Position numbers and translations under genes: made by a program
Source: Pseudomonas sp. 14P_8.1_Bac3
GTDB taxonomy: Bacteria > Pseudomonadota > Gammaproteobacteria > Pseudomonadales > Pseudomonadaceae
Length of the DNA stretch: 64,000 nt
Assembly: GCF_025466085.1 (NCBI RefSeq)
Contig: NZ_JANLOD010000047.1
Span: 1-64,000 of the forward strand
Direction: 5' to 3'
The notes under the pieces: generated by a model
Database searches by the model: none
Told to the model about the DNA's origin: nothing
What the model saw: the letters and a program-made list of their open reading frames with translations, nothing else
In this document: one piece after another, positions 16,945 through 24,911 of the stretch
How positions within the stretch are numbered: the first letter of the stretch is position 1
How the letters are laid out: each line of letters begins with the position of its first letter

Positions 16945-17925
16945 TCAGTCGTGGGCGAGGAAAAGCGCCAGCTCATCCTGTCGCTGGCATCCCACCAGCA
17001 ACCACAGCAGAATCCTGGCTTTGCGCGGACAGAGAAACCCCGCCATCAACGCCCCCCTGCCGAGCAAATCCATCTCGCTGCCGATAAACCCGTAGCTCGA
17101 CCGAGCCGTCGAGCCTGAACCGGTCCGTGTGGCAATCACCACCGGGATCTTTTCGGCAACGGCCTCAATGGCATCCGCCCAGCCCCCGGATACATGCCCC
17201 GCACCGAAACCCGCAATGACCAGTCCGTCGTAGCCCATGGCGATGATGTTTTCCAGCAGCAGGTTGTCCGCAGAAAGCGACGCTTCCAGCAGCGCAATCC
17301 GCTGTGAGGTCTGCAATGGCAACGGCAGGGTTTTGCGCGGGCAGGGTGGGCGCAGATAGCGAACGGTGTCCTCCACCATCAGGCCCGCAGGCCCGACGAT
17401 GGCTGAATTGAACGCCTGCAACGCCAGCGAGTCGCTTTTGCGCACGGCGTTTGCCGAGTGAATTTGCCCGTTCATGACCACCTGCACGCCGCGACCGCGG
17501 CTACGGTCTGCCATGGCTACCCGACAGGCATCCAGCAGGTTCGCCGGACCGTCCGCCCCCGGCTGCGCCGCCGAACGCATGGCGCCGGTCAGGATCAACG
17601 GCTCGGGGTGGTCCCATAAGTAGTCAAAAAAGGTCGCGGTTTCTTCCAGGGTATCGGTGCCCTGGAGGATGACGACGCCTGCAGCGCCTTGCTTGATCTG
17701 GAAATTCGCCCAGGACAGCACGCTCAGCAGAAACTCGAAATCCAGTGAGGCACTGGGCAACAATCCAAGTGTTTCGATCTTCACCCGGGCCAATGACGAC
17801 AACTCGGGGACGGAAGCCAGCAGGGTTTCGCCACTGATGGTCGGGATGACGCCTCCGCCGGCGTTCCTGGCTTGCATGCTCACGGTGCCGCCGAGCGCCG
17901 CAATGGCCAGTGTGGGTAAGTCCAT
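16945..17925 (-). CDS. Asparaginase/glutaminase-family amidohydrolase
   Basis: This 326-residue L-asparaginase-family enzyme has the first catalytic threonine in IAALGGTVSM and the second in LQGTDTLEETA. TGAMR and ADGPANLLDA are the usual follow-on motifs. There is no signal peptide, so it would act in the cytoplasm. It is the last of four minus-strand genes (flavin amino-acid oxygenase, nitrilase-type amidase, membrane protein, asparaginase) with short spacing, suggesting shared use of amide nitrogen. Whether it prefers asparagine, glutamine or another amide cannot be read from sequence. The start follows GAGGT. Confidence 0.82.
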   Translation of the reverse strand: MDLPTLAIAALGGTVSMQARNAGGGVIPTISGETLLASVPELSSLARVKIETLGLLPSASLDFEFLLSVLSWANFQIKQGAAGVVILQGTDTLEETATFFDYLWDHPEPLILTGAMRSAAQPGADGPANLLDACRVAMADRSRGRGVQVVMNGQIHSANAVRKSDSLALQAFNSAIVGPAGLMVEDTVRYLRPPCPRKTLPLPLQTSQRIALLEASLSADNLLLENIIAMGYDGLVIAGFGAGHVSGGWADAIEAVAEKIPVVIATRTGSGSTARSSYGFIGSEMDLLGRGALMAGFLCPRKARILLWLLVGCQRQDELALFLAHD

Positions 17926-17995
17926 GTGCTACCTCGCTTTGCTGTGATGAGGGCGGCTGCACCGCGTTCGCGCTGCAGCCGGATAACAGGGTGGG

Positions 17996-19192
17996 TCAGT
18001 GGGTGAGCAGGAAGCCGATGAACGGAATGGTCAGCAGCGTACTAAGGGCCATGGACAGCACGTTGCCAATGAACCCGTGCATGTCCGCCGGCAACCGCTT
18101 CGCTATCGCCCACGCCAGAGGCGGTGCAATCAAGGCCCCGAGCAGTGCGCTCATGACAATCACCTGCCAGCTACCGCCATAGGTCAGCAGCGCCGCCGGC
18201 ACCACCGACACCAGCGGAACGTAGGTGGGATACCAGCCATAGGCGATCCAGTGCCGACGCCAGATCACCACACCCAGCGCCGAGGTCAGCGCTTGCGCCG
18301 CGATCAGCTGTGGCAGCAAGGCCGAGCCGTAAACCGGGCTCAACGGATTCAGCGTGAACGCCAGCAGAGCGCCCAGGATCAGGCCGAGGCTCGCCCATTC
18401 GTTGCCAAAGAACGGCGCTTCCGAAAAGTCGGCGAGGATTCGACGCAGACTCCAGATCACCCCGTAGTCAGGCGCCCTGGTGGGCTCGGGTGCAGGGTCG
18501 GACGGTTGCACCGGCGCCGTGGGTTTCACCAGGCCCGGCAGATAGCGGCAGAGCAAAAAGGCCAACACGCTGGCGATGGCCATGCCGGAGACATTGCCAA
18601 TCACGACGGGCAAGCCGAGCGGGTTGCACACGTAATTGACCATGAGCAAACACATCGGTGTGACGAGCACGGCGCCCAAAATTGCCCCGTTGATCGTGAC
18701 CTTCCAGCCGCCACCGAACATCAACACCATCGCCGCCGGCAGTGAAACAAACGCGGCAAAAGTGGGTTGCCAACTGGTGGCGGTCACCGTCCAGCCCCAC
18801 ATCAGGTTGCTCAGCAGCAGCCCGAGCAACGAACTGGTGACCAGCCACGGCCATAAGCCGCTGCCGTAGGCGATGGCAAAACCTTGCCAGGATTTGCGCG
18901 TCCGGTTCGCCCAATAGGCCAGATAGGCGCCCGCCAACAGTCCGATCGAGGCGAATTCGTGCTTGTAGAACGCCACTTCGCTGATGTCGCCGAGTACCCA
19001 GCGCAGCCAGGCACTCGGCTCGGGAAGCCCCGACAGCATGTCGCTGTAACCGGGCCAGTGAGCGGCCCAGAGCGTACGGTTGGTGAGTGAAAGCCAGATC
19101 ACCAGCAGCGTGATGCCGATCATCAGCAAAATGACCGCCGTATCGAACGGCGATCGCTGGGCAGACCGGTTTTTCTCGGTTGTGGTTTGCAT
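17996..19192 (-). CDS. Internally duplicated multi-spanning membrane protein of unknown function
   Basis: I do not recognise a named family. The 398 residues contain many hydrophobic segments and two repeated halves. Residues 71-215 match residues 257-392, for example SEVAFYKHEFASIGLLAGAY against SEAPFFGNEWASLGLILGAL, and IGNVSGMAIASVL against IGNVLSMALSTLL. A proline-rich linker (about 216-256) joins them, and one extra membrane helix (about 17-36) precedes the first half. Such a duplicated fold with conserved glycines and asparagines suggests a transporter. Its place 13 bases after the amidase gene and before the asparaginase suggests it moves an amide or amino acid, but that is inference. 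The start follows AAGGGGG. Confidence 0.7.
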   Translation of the reverse strand: MQTTTEKNRSAQRSPFDTAVILLMIGITLLVIWLSLTNRTLWAAHWPGYSDMLSGLPEPSAWLRWVLGDISEVAFYKHEFASIGLLAGAYLAYWANRTRKSWQGFAIAYGSGLWPWLVTSSLLGLLLSNLMWGWTVTATSWQPTFAAFVSLPAAMVLMFGGGWKVTINGAILGAVLVTPMCLLMVNYVCNPLGLPVVIGNVSGMAIASVLAFLLCRYLPGLVKPTAPVQPSDPAPEPTRAPDYGVIWSLRRILADFSEAPFFGNEWASLGLILGALLAFTLNPLSPVYGSALLPQLIAAQALTSALGVVIWRRHWIAYGWYPTYVPLVSVVPAALLTYGGSWQVIVMSALLGALIAPPLAWAIAKRLPADMHGFIGNVLSMALSTLLTIPFIGFLLTH

Positions 19193-19205
19193 GAGTCAGG
19201 CCCCC

Positions 19206-20093
19206 TTAGCGCGGGAGGCATGGGTGATGGGTGTAACCGAGCATCTGATCGTAAAGGTCGGCGCGACGATCACGATGCAGATCGTTCAGGTCGTTCCAGA
19301 TCGGCGCGCTGCGGGCGCTGGTCAGGTCGATGTCGGCCAACAGGATTTCCTCTTGGTCTGCCGACGCCACCGCGCCAATCGGCCAGCCATTGGTACCGGC
19401 AATCAGTGAGCAGCCAAGATAACGGGCGCCGCGCTCCTCACCGATCCGGCTGGCCGCAGCGATAAACACGTTGTTGACATGCGCAGCGGTCATCGTCAGG
19501 TACGACGCCATGCATTTGCCCGCTTCGTCGAACAACGGCGGGGGCGTCCAGACCCAGTTGTTCAGGCTGCAAATGATGTCCGCGCCTTGCTGGCTGAGGA
19601 TGCGCGGCACTTCCGGAAACCAGATGTCCCAGCAGATCAACAAACCGATGCGACCGATCGGTGTGTCGAACACCGGAAAACCGAGGTCCCCCGGCGTGAA
19701 CCAGAGCTTCTCCAGATTCCACAAATGCGCTTTGCGGTACTTGCCGATAAACCCGTCAGGCCCGAGCAGCACGCCGGTGTTGAACAGCCGCGCACCGTCG
19801 CGCTCGGTCAGGCCAGCCACCAGGTAAACCTGGTGCTGGCGGGCGAAGTCCATCCAGGCTTGCACGCTCGGGCCATCGGGCACCGGCTCCGCATGGGCGA
19901 AGGCATCCTGCCGATTGTTGAAAAAATACCCGGTGCTGGACAGCTCGGGCAGAACAATAAGGTTCGCTCCACCGTCCAGCGCTTCCTGCGCCAACTCCAG
20001 GCTTCGCCGGAGATTTTCCTCACGATGCTCGATGCCGACTTGTGGATCGAATTGCACGACTGCTACGCGAACAGGACTGGTTACTTCGCTCAT
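19206..20093 (-). CDS. Nitrilase-superfamily carbon-nitrogen hydrolase (probable amidase)
   Basis: This 295-residue nitrilase-superfamily protein has the Glu-Lys-Cys triad: glutamate in LPELSSTGY, lysine in YRKAHLWN and cysteine in LLICWDIWFPE. Members act on nitriles, carbamoyl compounds or aliphatic amides. The gene directly upstream in transcription encodes an L-amino-acid 2-monooxygenase-like flavoprotein whose relatives make amides. A role in hydrolysing that amide is therefore likely, as DavA does for DavB in lysine breakdown. The start follows AGAGGT. A cytoplasmic location is expected, since no signal peptide is seen. Confidence 0.8.
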   Translation of the reverse strand: MSEVTSPVRVAVVQFDPQVGIEHREENLRRSLELAQEALDGGANLIVLPELSSTGYFFNNRQDAFAHAEPVPDGPSVQAWMDFARQHQVYLVAGLTERDGARLFNTGVLLGPDGFIGKYRKAHLWNLEKLWFTPGDLGFPVFDTPIGRIGLLICWDIWFPEVPRILSQQGADIICSLNNWVWTPPPLFDEAGKCMASYLTMTAAHVNNVFIAAASRIGEERGARYLGCSLIAGTNGWPIGAVASADQEEILLADIDLTSARSAPIWNDLNDLHRDRRADLYDQMLGYTHHPCLPR

Positions 20094-20239
20094 TCCGGTG
20101 ACCTCTTTTTATTGTTATTCACGCTGTTTAATTGCGTGTTTATAAGAGTTGAAAGCCGGCGATGAGCGGAAGTCGGCGGCTTCCGGTACCGTTGTAGTCC
20201 TTGTCCGAAGATGCGCGGGTTATTTTGCCAAGGGCGTAG

Positions 20240-20279
20240 GACGCCAGTGCCAGCACGAGGCGTGCAGGGCGCTGGCGTC
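20240..20279 (-). other. Strong intercistronic hairpin after the flavoprotein gene
   Basis: On the minus strand GACGCCAG pairs with CTGGCGTC, with GCC/GGC and GCACG/CGTGC inside, making a nested 40-base hairpin that starts within the oxidase stop codon. No T-run follows, so it is not a standard terminator. It may protect the upstream mRNA segment or lower expression of the downstream genes. The remaining bases 20094-20239 hold no gene I can support. Confidence 0.6.
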
Positions 20280-22233
20280 AGGTTTGTCGGACGTTGGGCT
20301 GGTAGTGCGGATAGTCATTCATGGAAAACCCGCCGTTAAACGTTGCGTGGGTTTTGCTGCAGATGTGAATGACCGCATCCACGGCACCGCGAAAGCAGGG
20401 TTCCGTCCAGCCGGCATCCACGGAAAATGATTCACCAGAAAAATACAGGCCTGAAACATGGGCGAAATCCCGGTTGTACTTCATCAATCCCACGGCTTCG
20501 TAATAGGTGCCGGGCCGATATAACTTTGCACAGCCCAGCGCATTTTTATCGGTGATCCAGCGCTGGACCACCGCATGTTCAAGCGCAATGTATGGCGAGA
20601 TTTTTTCCCGGATGTTGGTGGCGTTCATGAGGATGCGATCCAGTTCATTGGCGCACCGAGTCACCAGTTCCTTGTCGCTGAATGAGGCAAGCTTGGTGGC
20701 ATCGTCTTCCCAGGTGTAACTCAGAAGGATGCAGTCATAACTGTAATGATCGTTGTAGCGATAGGTGTAGACATCGTGGATAAAACTGTCGGTGACGATG
20801 GCTTGAGGAATGTTGGTGTTTTTTGAAAGAAACGATTTTTTCAAGGGCGCGAAAACCTTGCAGCTGGTTTCCCAGTGTGCGGTTTTATAGGCATTGATCG
20901 TCTCGAAAGGCAGCATCTGCGCTGTGAAGCTTTCCAGGGTGATCCGGGTTTCGATCAGCCACGACGGCAGCGTCATGATGACCGAATCGAAGTCGGCGAA
21001 GCGTTCCCGGGCTTCCTCGGGTTGGCTGTGTTTCCAAGTGAAGTAAACGCGGATTTTCTGGTTGCTCAGTTTTCTGAGCCTGGTAACGGACGCATCGGTC
21101 AAGAGGCCGGTATTTCGTTCGTGGCTGTGTTCGTAGACCGATTTTCCGGTCTCGGCGGTTTTCATGAACATCAGGCATTCGTCCAGCGCGGCGAGCCCAA
21201 TGTAGCGGGGCGGATCGAACGTCAGTCCCGCCGAGTCGAAAACGGCTTCATTGTTGAGGTAGGGCGAATCCAGTGGATCACCGTTTGAGTCGACCCGGCC
21301 ATGGATCAACTGCAGTTGGCTGCTGAAACCAAAGATGGCAGTGCGTAGCGGATACAGGCAGCAAACGTCGTAAAAGGCGCCCCAGCTGCCGTCACCGATA
21401 CCGATCGCATAGAAAATCGCCGACTCCTCTGTGGACATCCCCATGCCGCCAAAGTCGCCGGGCGAGCGTTCATCCCAGGCGTCCAGGGCCGCCATACTGA
21501 CCAGATCGCGAAATGAAACCCGTTGGTATTTTTTGACGATGGCCGCCCACATCGCCTCCCATTGCGAGCTCGCGTAAACCTCGGCGACATGATCGGTCAT
21601 GCGGTCGGCGAAGGTTTTCCATCTGGCATAGACCTTCTGCAGTGCCTCGCCAGGGGGCGGGGTCAAGCCATCCGCGTTTTTCCAAATCAGCATGTGCGGT
21701 GCCGGTTCGCCGCTGAGGCTGCCTTCTCGCAGATAGATGCCGGTCGAGCTGACCCATTGGCTACCGGGGTTGGCGAAGTCTGAAAATGCCAGGTCGAACG
21801 TCTGGGCGTAGTGGGCCATGAGTGACCGCCCTTCGGTCGGCGACTCGTCGGCGCGATTGAAGAAGGGCATGCGCATTGCGCCCATCTCGAACGGTGTGTG
21901 GCTCCGCGTGGAGTGTCGGCTGCCGGGGACGGTCAGGTGTCGGCCACCGATGCGTCGGGCTTGTTCGATGAGGGAAATCTGGGTAAAGCCGCACCGATAA
22001 AGTTCTCTGGCCGCTGTCAGTCCAGTAACGCCGGCGCCGATGATGCAGATGCTGTGTTGTAAGTCGGTTGCCTTGGCAATGCCGTTTTCTTGCTCCACCA
22101 GCGCTCTGTAGTCAAAGCAGAGATCTGGCGGATTGGGAAAGCGTCCAACCCATTTATTGTCAGCCGAACGCTTGGTTCGAACGGCATCGCGGGCAATGGA
22201 GGAGGGGTAGTCGTAGCTTGATCCAATAGTCAC
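20278..22233 (-). CDS. FAD-dependent L-amino-acid 2-monooxygenase/oxidase-like protein
   Basis: This 651-residue flavin amine oxidase has a dinucleotide-binding motif at residues 62-80 (ICIIGAGVTGLTAARELY), followed by IEQARRIGGR. GAMRMPFF contains R121, at the place where tryptophan-, lysine- and phenylalanine-2-monooxygenases have the arginine that holds the substrate carboxylate. The C-terminal FAD motif is YFSGESFSVDAGWTEPCFRG. Those relatives convert an L-amino acid to the amide of the next shorter acid. The amidase gene downstream fits this chemistry. The amino acid substrate is not clear. A GTG start is used, preceded by AGGGAAG. Confidence 0.75.
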   Translation of the reverse strand: MTIGSSYDYPSSIARDAVRTKRSADNKWVGRFPNPPDLCFDYRALVEQENGIAKATDLQHSICIIGAGVTGLTAARELYRCGFTQISLIEQARRIGGRHLTVPGSRHSTRSHTPFEMGAMRMPFFNRADESPTEGRSLMAHYAQTFDLAFSDFANPGSQWVSSTGIYLREGSLSGEPAPHMLIWKNADGLTPPPGEALQKVYARWKTFADRMTDHVAEVYASSQWEAMWAAIVKKYQRVSFRDLVSMAALDAWDERSPGDFGGMGMSTEESAIFYAIGIGDGSWGAFYDVCCLYPLRTAIFGFSSQLQLIHGRVDSNGDPLDSPYLNNEAVFDSAGLTFDPPRYIGLAALDECLMFMKTAETGKSVYEHSHERNTGLLTDASVTRLRKLSNQKIRVYFTWKHSQPEEARERFADFDSVIMTLPSWLIETRITLESFTAQMLPFETINAYKTAHWETSCKVFAPLKKSFLSKNTNIPQAIVTDSFIHDVYTYRYNDHYSYDCILLSYTWEDDATKLASFSDKELVTRCANELDRILMNATNIREKISPYIALEHAVVQRWITDKNALGCAKLYRPGTYYEAVGLMKYNRDFAHVSGLYFSGESFSVDAGWTEPCFRGAVDAVIHICSKTHATFNGGFSMNDYPHYQPNVRQT

Positions 22234-22369
22234 TGTTCATCTTCCCTGATGGAATTGCGAGGGAAGATGTTGAGGTATTAAACGGGCCGTGTATGTGAGT
22301 AAAGTCCGGGGCTACGCTGTTCCGTCTTCGGTTTTTCGCGTGGGAAAACAGACGTTGAGGCCCGACCGT

Positions 22370-23365
22370 TCAAGCCGCCTGCTGAAACTGCTGCCGATAC
22401 TGGTTCGGCGACAATTCCGTGTGCTGGCGGAACAGCCGTGCAAAGAAGCTGGCGTCGTCATAGCCGACTTCATAGCTGATGGTCTTGATGCTTTTACGAC
22501 TGCCGGACAGCAAGCCCTTGGCGGTTTCGATGCGCAGGCGTTGCAGGTAATGCAGTGGCTTGTCGCCGGTGGCGGTCTGGAAGCGGCGCATGAAGTTGCG
22601 GATGCTCATGCCGTGTTCGCGGGCAACGTCTTCGAAGCGGAACTTGTCGGCGAAATGTTCTTCGAGCCAGTGCTGGATCTGCAGGATGATCACGTCCTGA
22701 TGCAGCTTCTGCCCGCCGAAACCGATACGGCCCGGCGCGTAGCTGCGTTGCACTTCATAGAGAATGTCGCGGGCCACGGCCTGGGCGACGTTGGCGCCGC
22801 AGAAGCGCTCGATCAGGTAGATGTAGAGGTCGCACGCCGAGGTGGTGCCGCCGGCGCAATACAGGTTGTCGGCGTCGGTCAGGTGCTTGTCTTGATTGAG
22901 ATAGACCCGCGGGAAGCGTTCGGCGAAGGCATTGAAGAAACGCCAGTAGGTGGTCGCTTCCTTGCCGTTGAGCAGCCCGGCTTCGGCGAGCCAGAACACG
23001 CCGGTGGCTTCGCCGCAGAGCACCGCGCCACGCGCGTGTTGCTGGCGCAGCCACGGCATCACCTGTGGATAACGCTGGCACAGGGTTTCGAAATCGTCCC
23101 AGAACGCCGGGAGAATAATGATATCGGCGTTTTCCAGGCCGCCGTCCACCGGCATGATCACATCGCTGAAGCTGTTCACTGGTTGGCCGTCGGGGCTGAC
23201 CAGTCGCGTTTCGAACGCTGGCGTCAGGCCGTGGCCCAGTTGTTTGCCATAGCGCAGGCTGGCCAAATGGAAGAAATCCTTGGCTTGCATGAGGGTGGAA
23301 GCGAAAACCCGGTCGATCGCCAGGATGCTGACGCGCCGCAAGGGCGTGGAGGCTTGGTTAGACAT
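22370..23365 (-). CDS. GlxA-family transcriptional regulator (DJ-1/PfpI plus AraC)
   Basis: This 331-residue regulator joins an N-terminal DJ-1/PfpI-like sensor domain (about residues 10-185, with a cysteine in GAVLCGEATG at the nucleophile-elbow position) to a C-terminal AraC double helix-turn-helix (SIRNFMRRFQTATGDKPLHY and ISYEVGYDDASFFARLFRQH). Members often control use of small nitrogen compounds. It is divergent from the acyl-CoA dehydrogenase gene (145 bases between) and upstream, on the same strand, of the amino-acid oxygenase/amidase set (136 bases). It could regulate either or both. The ligand is unknown. Confidence 0.82.
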   Translation of the reverse strand: MSNQASTPLRRVSILAIDRVFASTLMQAKDFFHLASLRYGKQLGHGLTPAFETRLVSPDGQPVNSFSDVIMPVDGGLENADIIILPAFWDDFETLCQRYPQVMPWLRQQHARGAVLCGEATGVFWLAEAGLLNGKEATTYWRFFNAFAERFPRVYLNQDKHLTDADNLYCAGGTTSACDLYIYLIERFCGANVAQAVARDILYEVQRSYAPGRIGFGGQKLHQDVIILQIQHWLEEHFADKFRFEDVAREHGMSIRNFMRRFQTATGDKPLHYLQRLRIETAKGLLSGSRKSIKTISYEVGYDDASFFARLFRQHTELSPNQYRQQFQQAA

Positions 23366-23510
23366 AATTCAACTTTATTCTTATAGGGGAAAGTGGTCAC
23401 CAGACGGCTGGATCGTCTTATTTTTTGTCTGATGTGTCCAGTGTCCTGTGTCGAACGCGCGGCTTAGTCTCTGATGGTCTACTCCCCCCAACAATAACGA
23501 CAGGTGCCGC

Positions 23511-24647
23511 ATGATTCCCAGAACCTTGTTCAGCTCCGAGCACGAACTTTTTCGTGACAGCGTGCGAACGTTCCTCGAAAAAGAGGCCGTGCCATTTCAT
23601 GCGCAATGGGAGAAACAAGGCTATATAGACCGTCAACTCTGGAACAAGGCAGGGGAGGCGGGCATGCTCTGTTCGCACCTGCCGGAAGAATATGGCGGGC
23701 TGGGAGCGGACTTCCTCTACAGCGCGGTGGTCATCGAAGAGGTCGGCCGGCTTGGCCTGACCGGCATTGGTTTTTCTCTGCATTCCGACATTGTTGCGCC
23801 GTACATCCTGCATTACGGCAGCGAAGCCCTGAAGCACAAATACCTGCCGAAACTGGTGTCCGGCGAGATGGTCACTGCGATTGCCATGACCGAGCCGGGC
23901 GCCGGTTCCGACCTGCAAGGGGTGAAGACCACCGCGGTGCTGGATGGCGACGACTACGTGATCAACGGCTCGAAGACCTTCATCACCAATGGCTATCTCG
24001 CGGACCTGGTGATCGTCGTGGCCAAGACCGATCCGAAGGCGGGCGCAAAGGGCACCAGTCTGTTTCTGGTCGAGGCCGACACGCCGGGTTTTGCCAAGGG
24101 CAAGCGTCTGGAAAAGGTCGGCATGAAGGCGCAGGACACCTCGGAGCTGTTCTTCCAGGACGTTCGCGTGCCCAAGGAAAATTTGCTGGGGCAGGCGGGA
24201 ATGGGCTTCGCCTATCTGATGCAGGAACTGCCGCAGGAGCGCCTGACGGTCGCCATCGGCGGGCTGGCGTCGGCGGAAGCCGCGCTGCAATGGACGCTGG
24301 AATATACCCGCGAGCGCAAGGCGTTCGGCAAGGCGATTGCCGACTTCCAGAACACCCGATTCAAGCTGGCGGAGATGGCCACCGAGATTCAGATTGGCCG
24401 GGTTTTCGTCGATCGCTGCCTGGAATTGCACCTGCAAGGCAAGCTCGATGTGCCGACTGCAGCGATGGCCAAGTATTGGGGGACCGACCTGCAATGCAAG
24501 GTGCTCGACGAGTGCGTGCAATTGCATGGCGGCTATGGGTTCATGTGGGAGTACCCGATTGCCCGGGCCTGGGCGGATGCGCGGGTGCAGCGGATTTATG
24601 CGGGCACCAATGAAATCATGAAGGAGATTATTGCGCGGTCCCTTTGA
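23511..24647 (+). CDS. Acyl-CoA dehydrogenase
   Basis: This 378-residue FAD-dependent acyl-CoA dehydrogenase has the signatures AMTEPGAGSDLQG and the C-terminal QLHGGYGFMWEYPIARAWAD. The residue that is the catalytic glutamate in MCAD-type enzymes is alanine here (A364 in RIYAGTNEI). This points to the long-chain/isovaleryl type, in which the catalytic base is in an earlier helix; LPQERL around residue 245 is the matching region. It catalyses alpha,beta-desaturation of an acyl-CoA, with electrons passing to ETF. Divergence from the GlxA regulator suggests induction by a specific acid. Start spacing from AGGTG is acceptable. Confidence 0.88.
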   Translation: MIPRTLFSSEHELFRDSVRTFLEKEAVPFHAQWEKQGYIDRQLWNKAGEAGMLCSHLPEEYGGLGADFLYSAVVIEEVGRLGLTGIGFSLHSDIVAPYILHYGSEALKHKYLPKLVSGEMVTAIAMTEPGAGSDLQGVKTTAVLDGDDYVINGSKTFITNGYLADLVIVVAKTDPKAGAKGTSLFLVEADTPGFAKGKRLEKVGMKAQDTSELFFQDVRVPKENLLGQAGMGFAYLMQELPQERLTVAIGGLASAEAALQWTLEYTRERKAFGKAIADFQNTRFKLAEMATEIQIGRVFVDRCLELHLQGKLDVPTAAMAKYWGTDLQCKVLDECVQLHGGYGFMWEYPIARAWADARVQRIYAGTNEIMKEIIARSL

Positions 24648-24667
24648 TTTCTCGGCGTCTGCGCGGG

Positions 24668-24905
24668 CCTCTTCGCGGGCAAGCCCGCTCCCACTGGGAA
24701 TTGTGGTGCGCTCAGATTCAGGCGCGCCACACATCCTTGTGGCAGCGGGCTTGCTCGCGATAGCGGTGGGTCAATCATCATCGATGTTGGAGGTGATGGC
24801 CTCATCGCTGGCAGGCCAGCTCCCACCGGGATCTATGGCGAGCTCAGGATTCCGGCTCGATACCAATCCACTGCAGGAGCGGGCTTGCCCGCGACGGGAT
24901 TTCAG
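24668..24905. repeat. Cluster of four REP units
   Basis: Four REP-like units occur in 240 bases: about 24672-24695 (TCGCGGGCAAGCCCGCTCCC), 24738-24758 (GCAGCGGGCTTGCTCGCGAT), 24800-24832 (diverged, CTGGCAGGCCAGCTCCCACC) and 24873-24897 (GCAGGAGCGGGCTTGCCCGC). Orientation alternates. No gene is supportable between the acyl-CoA dehydrogenase and the aldo/keto reductase. Confidence 0.75.
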
Positions 24906-24911
24906 GAACAA

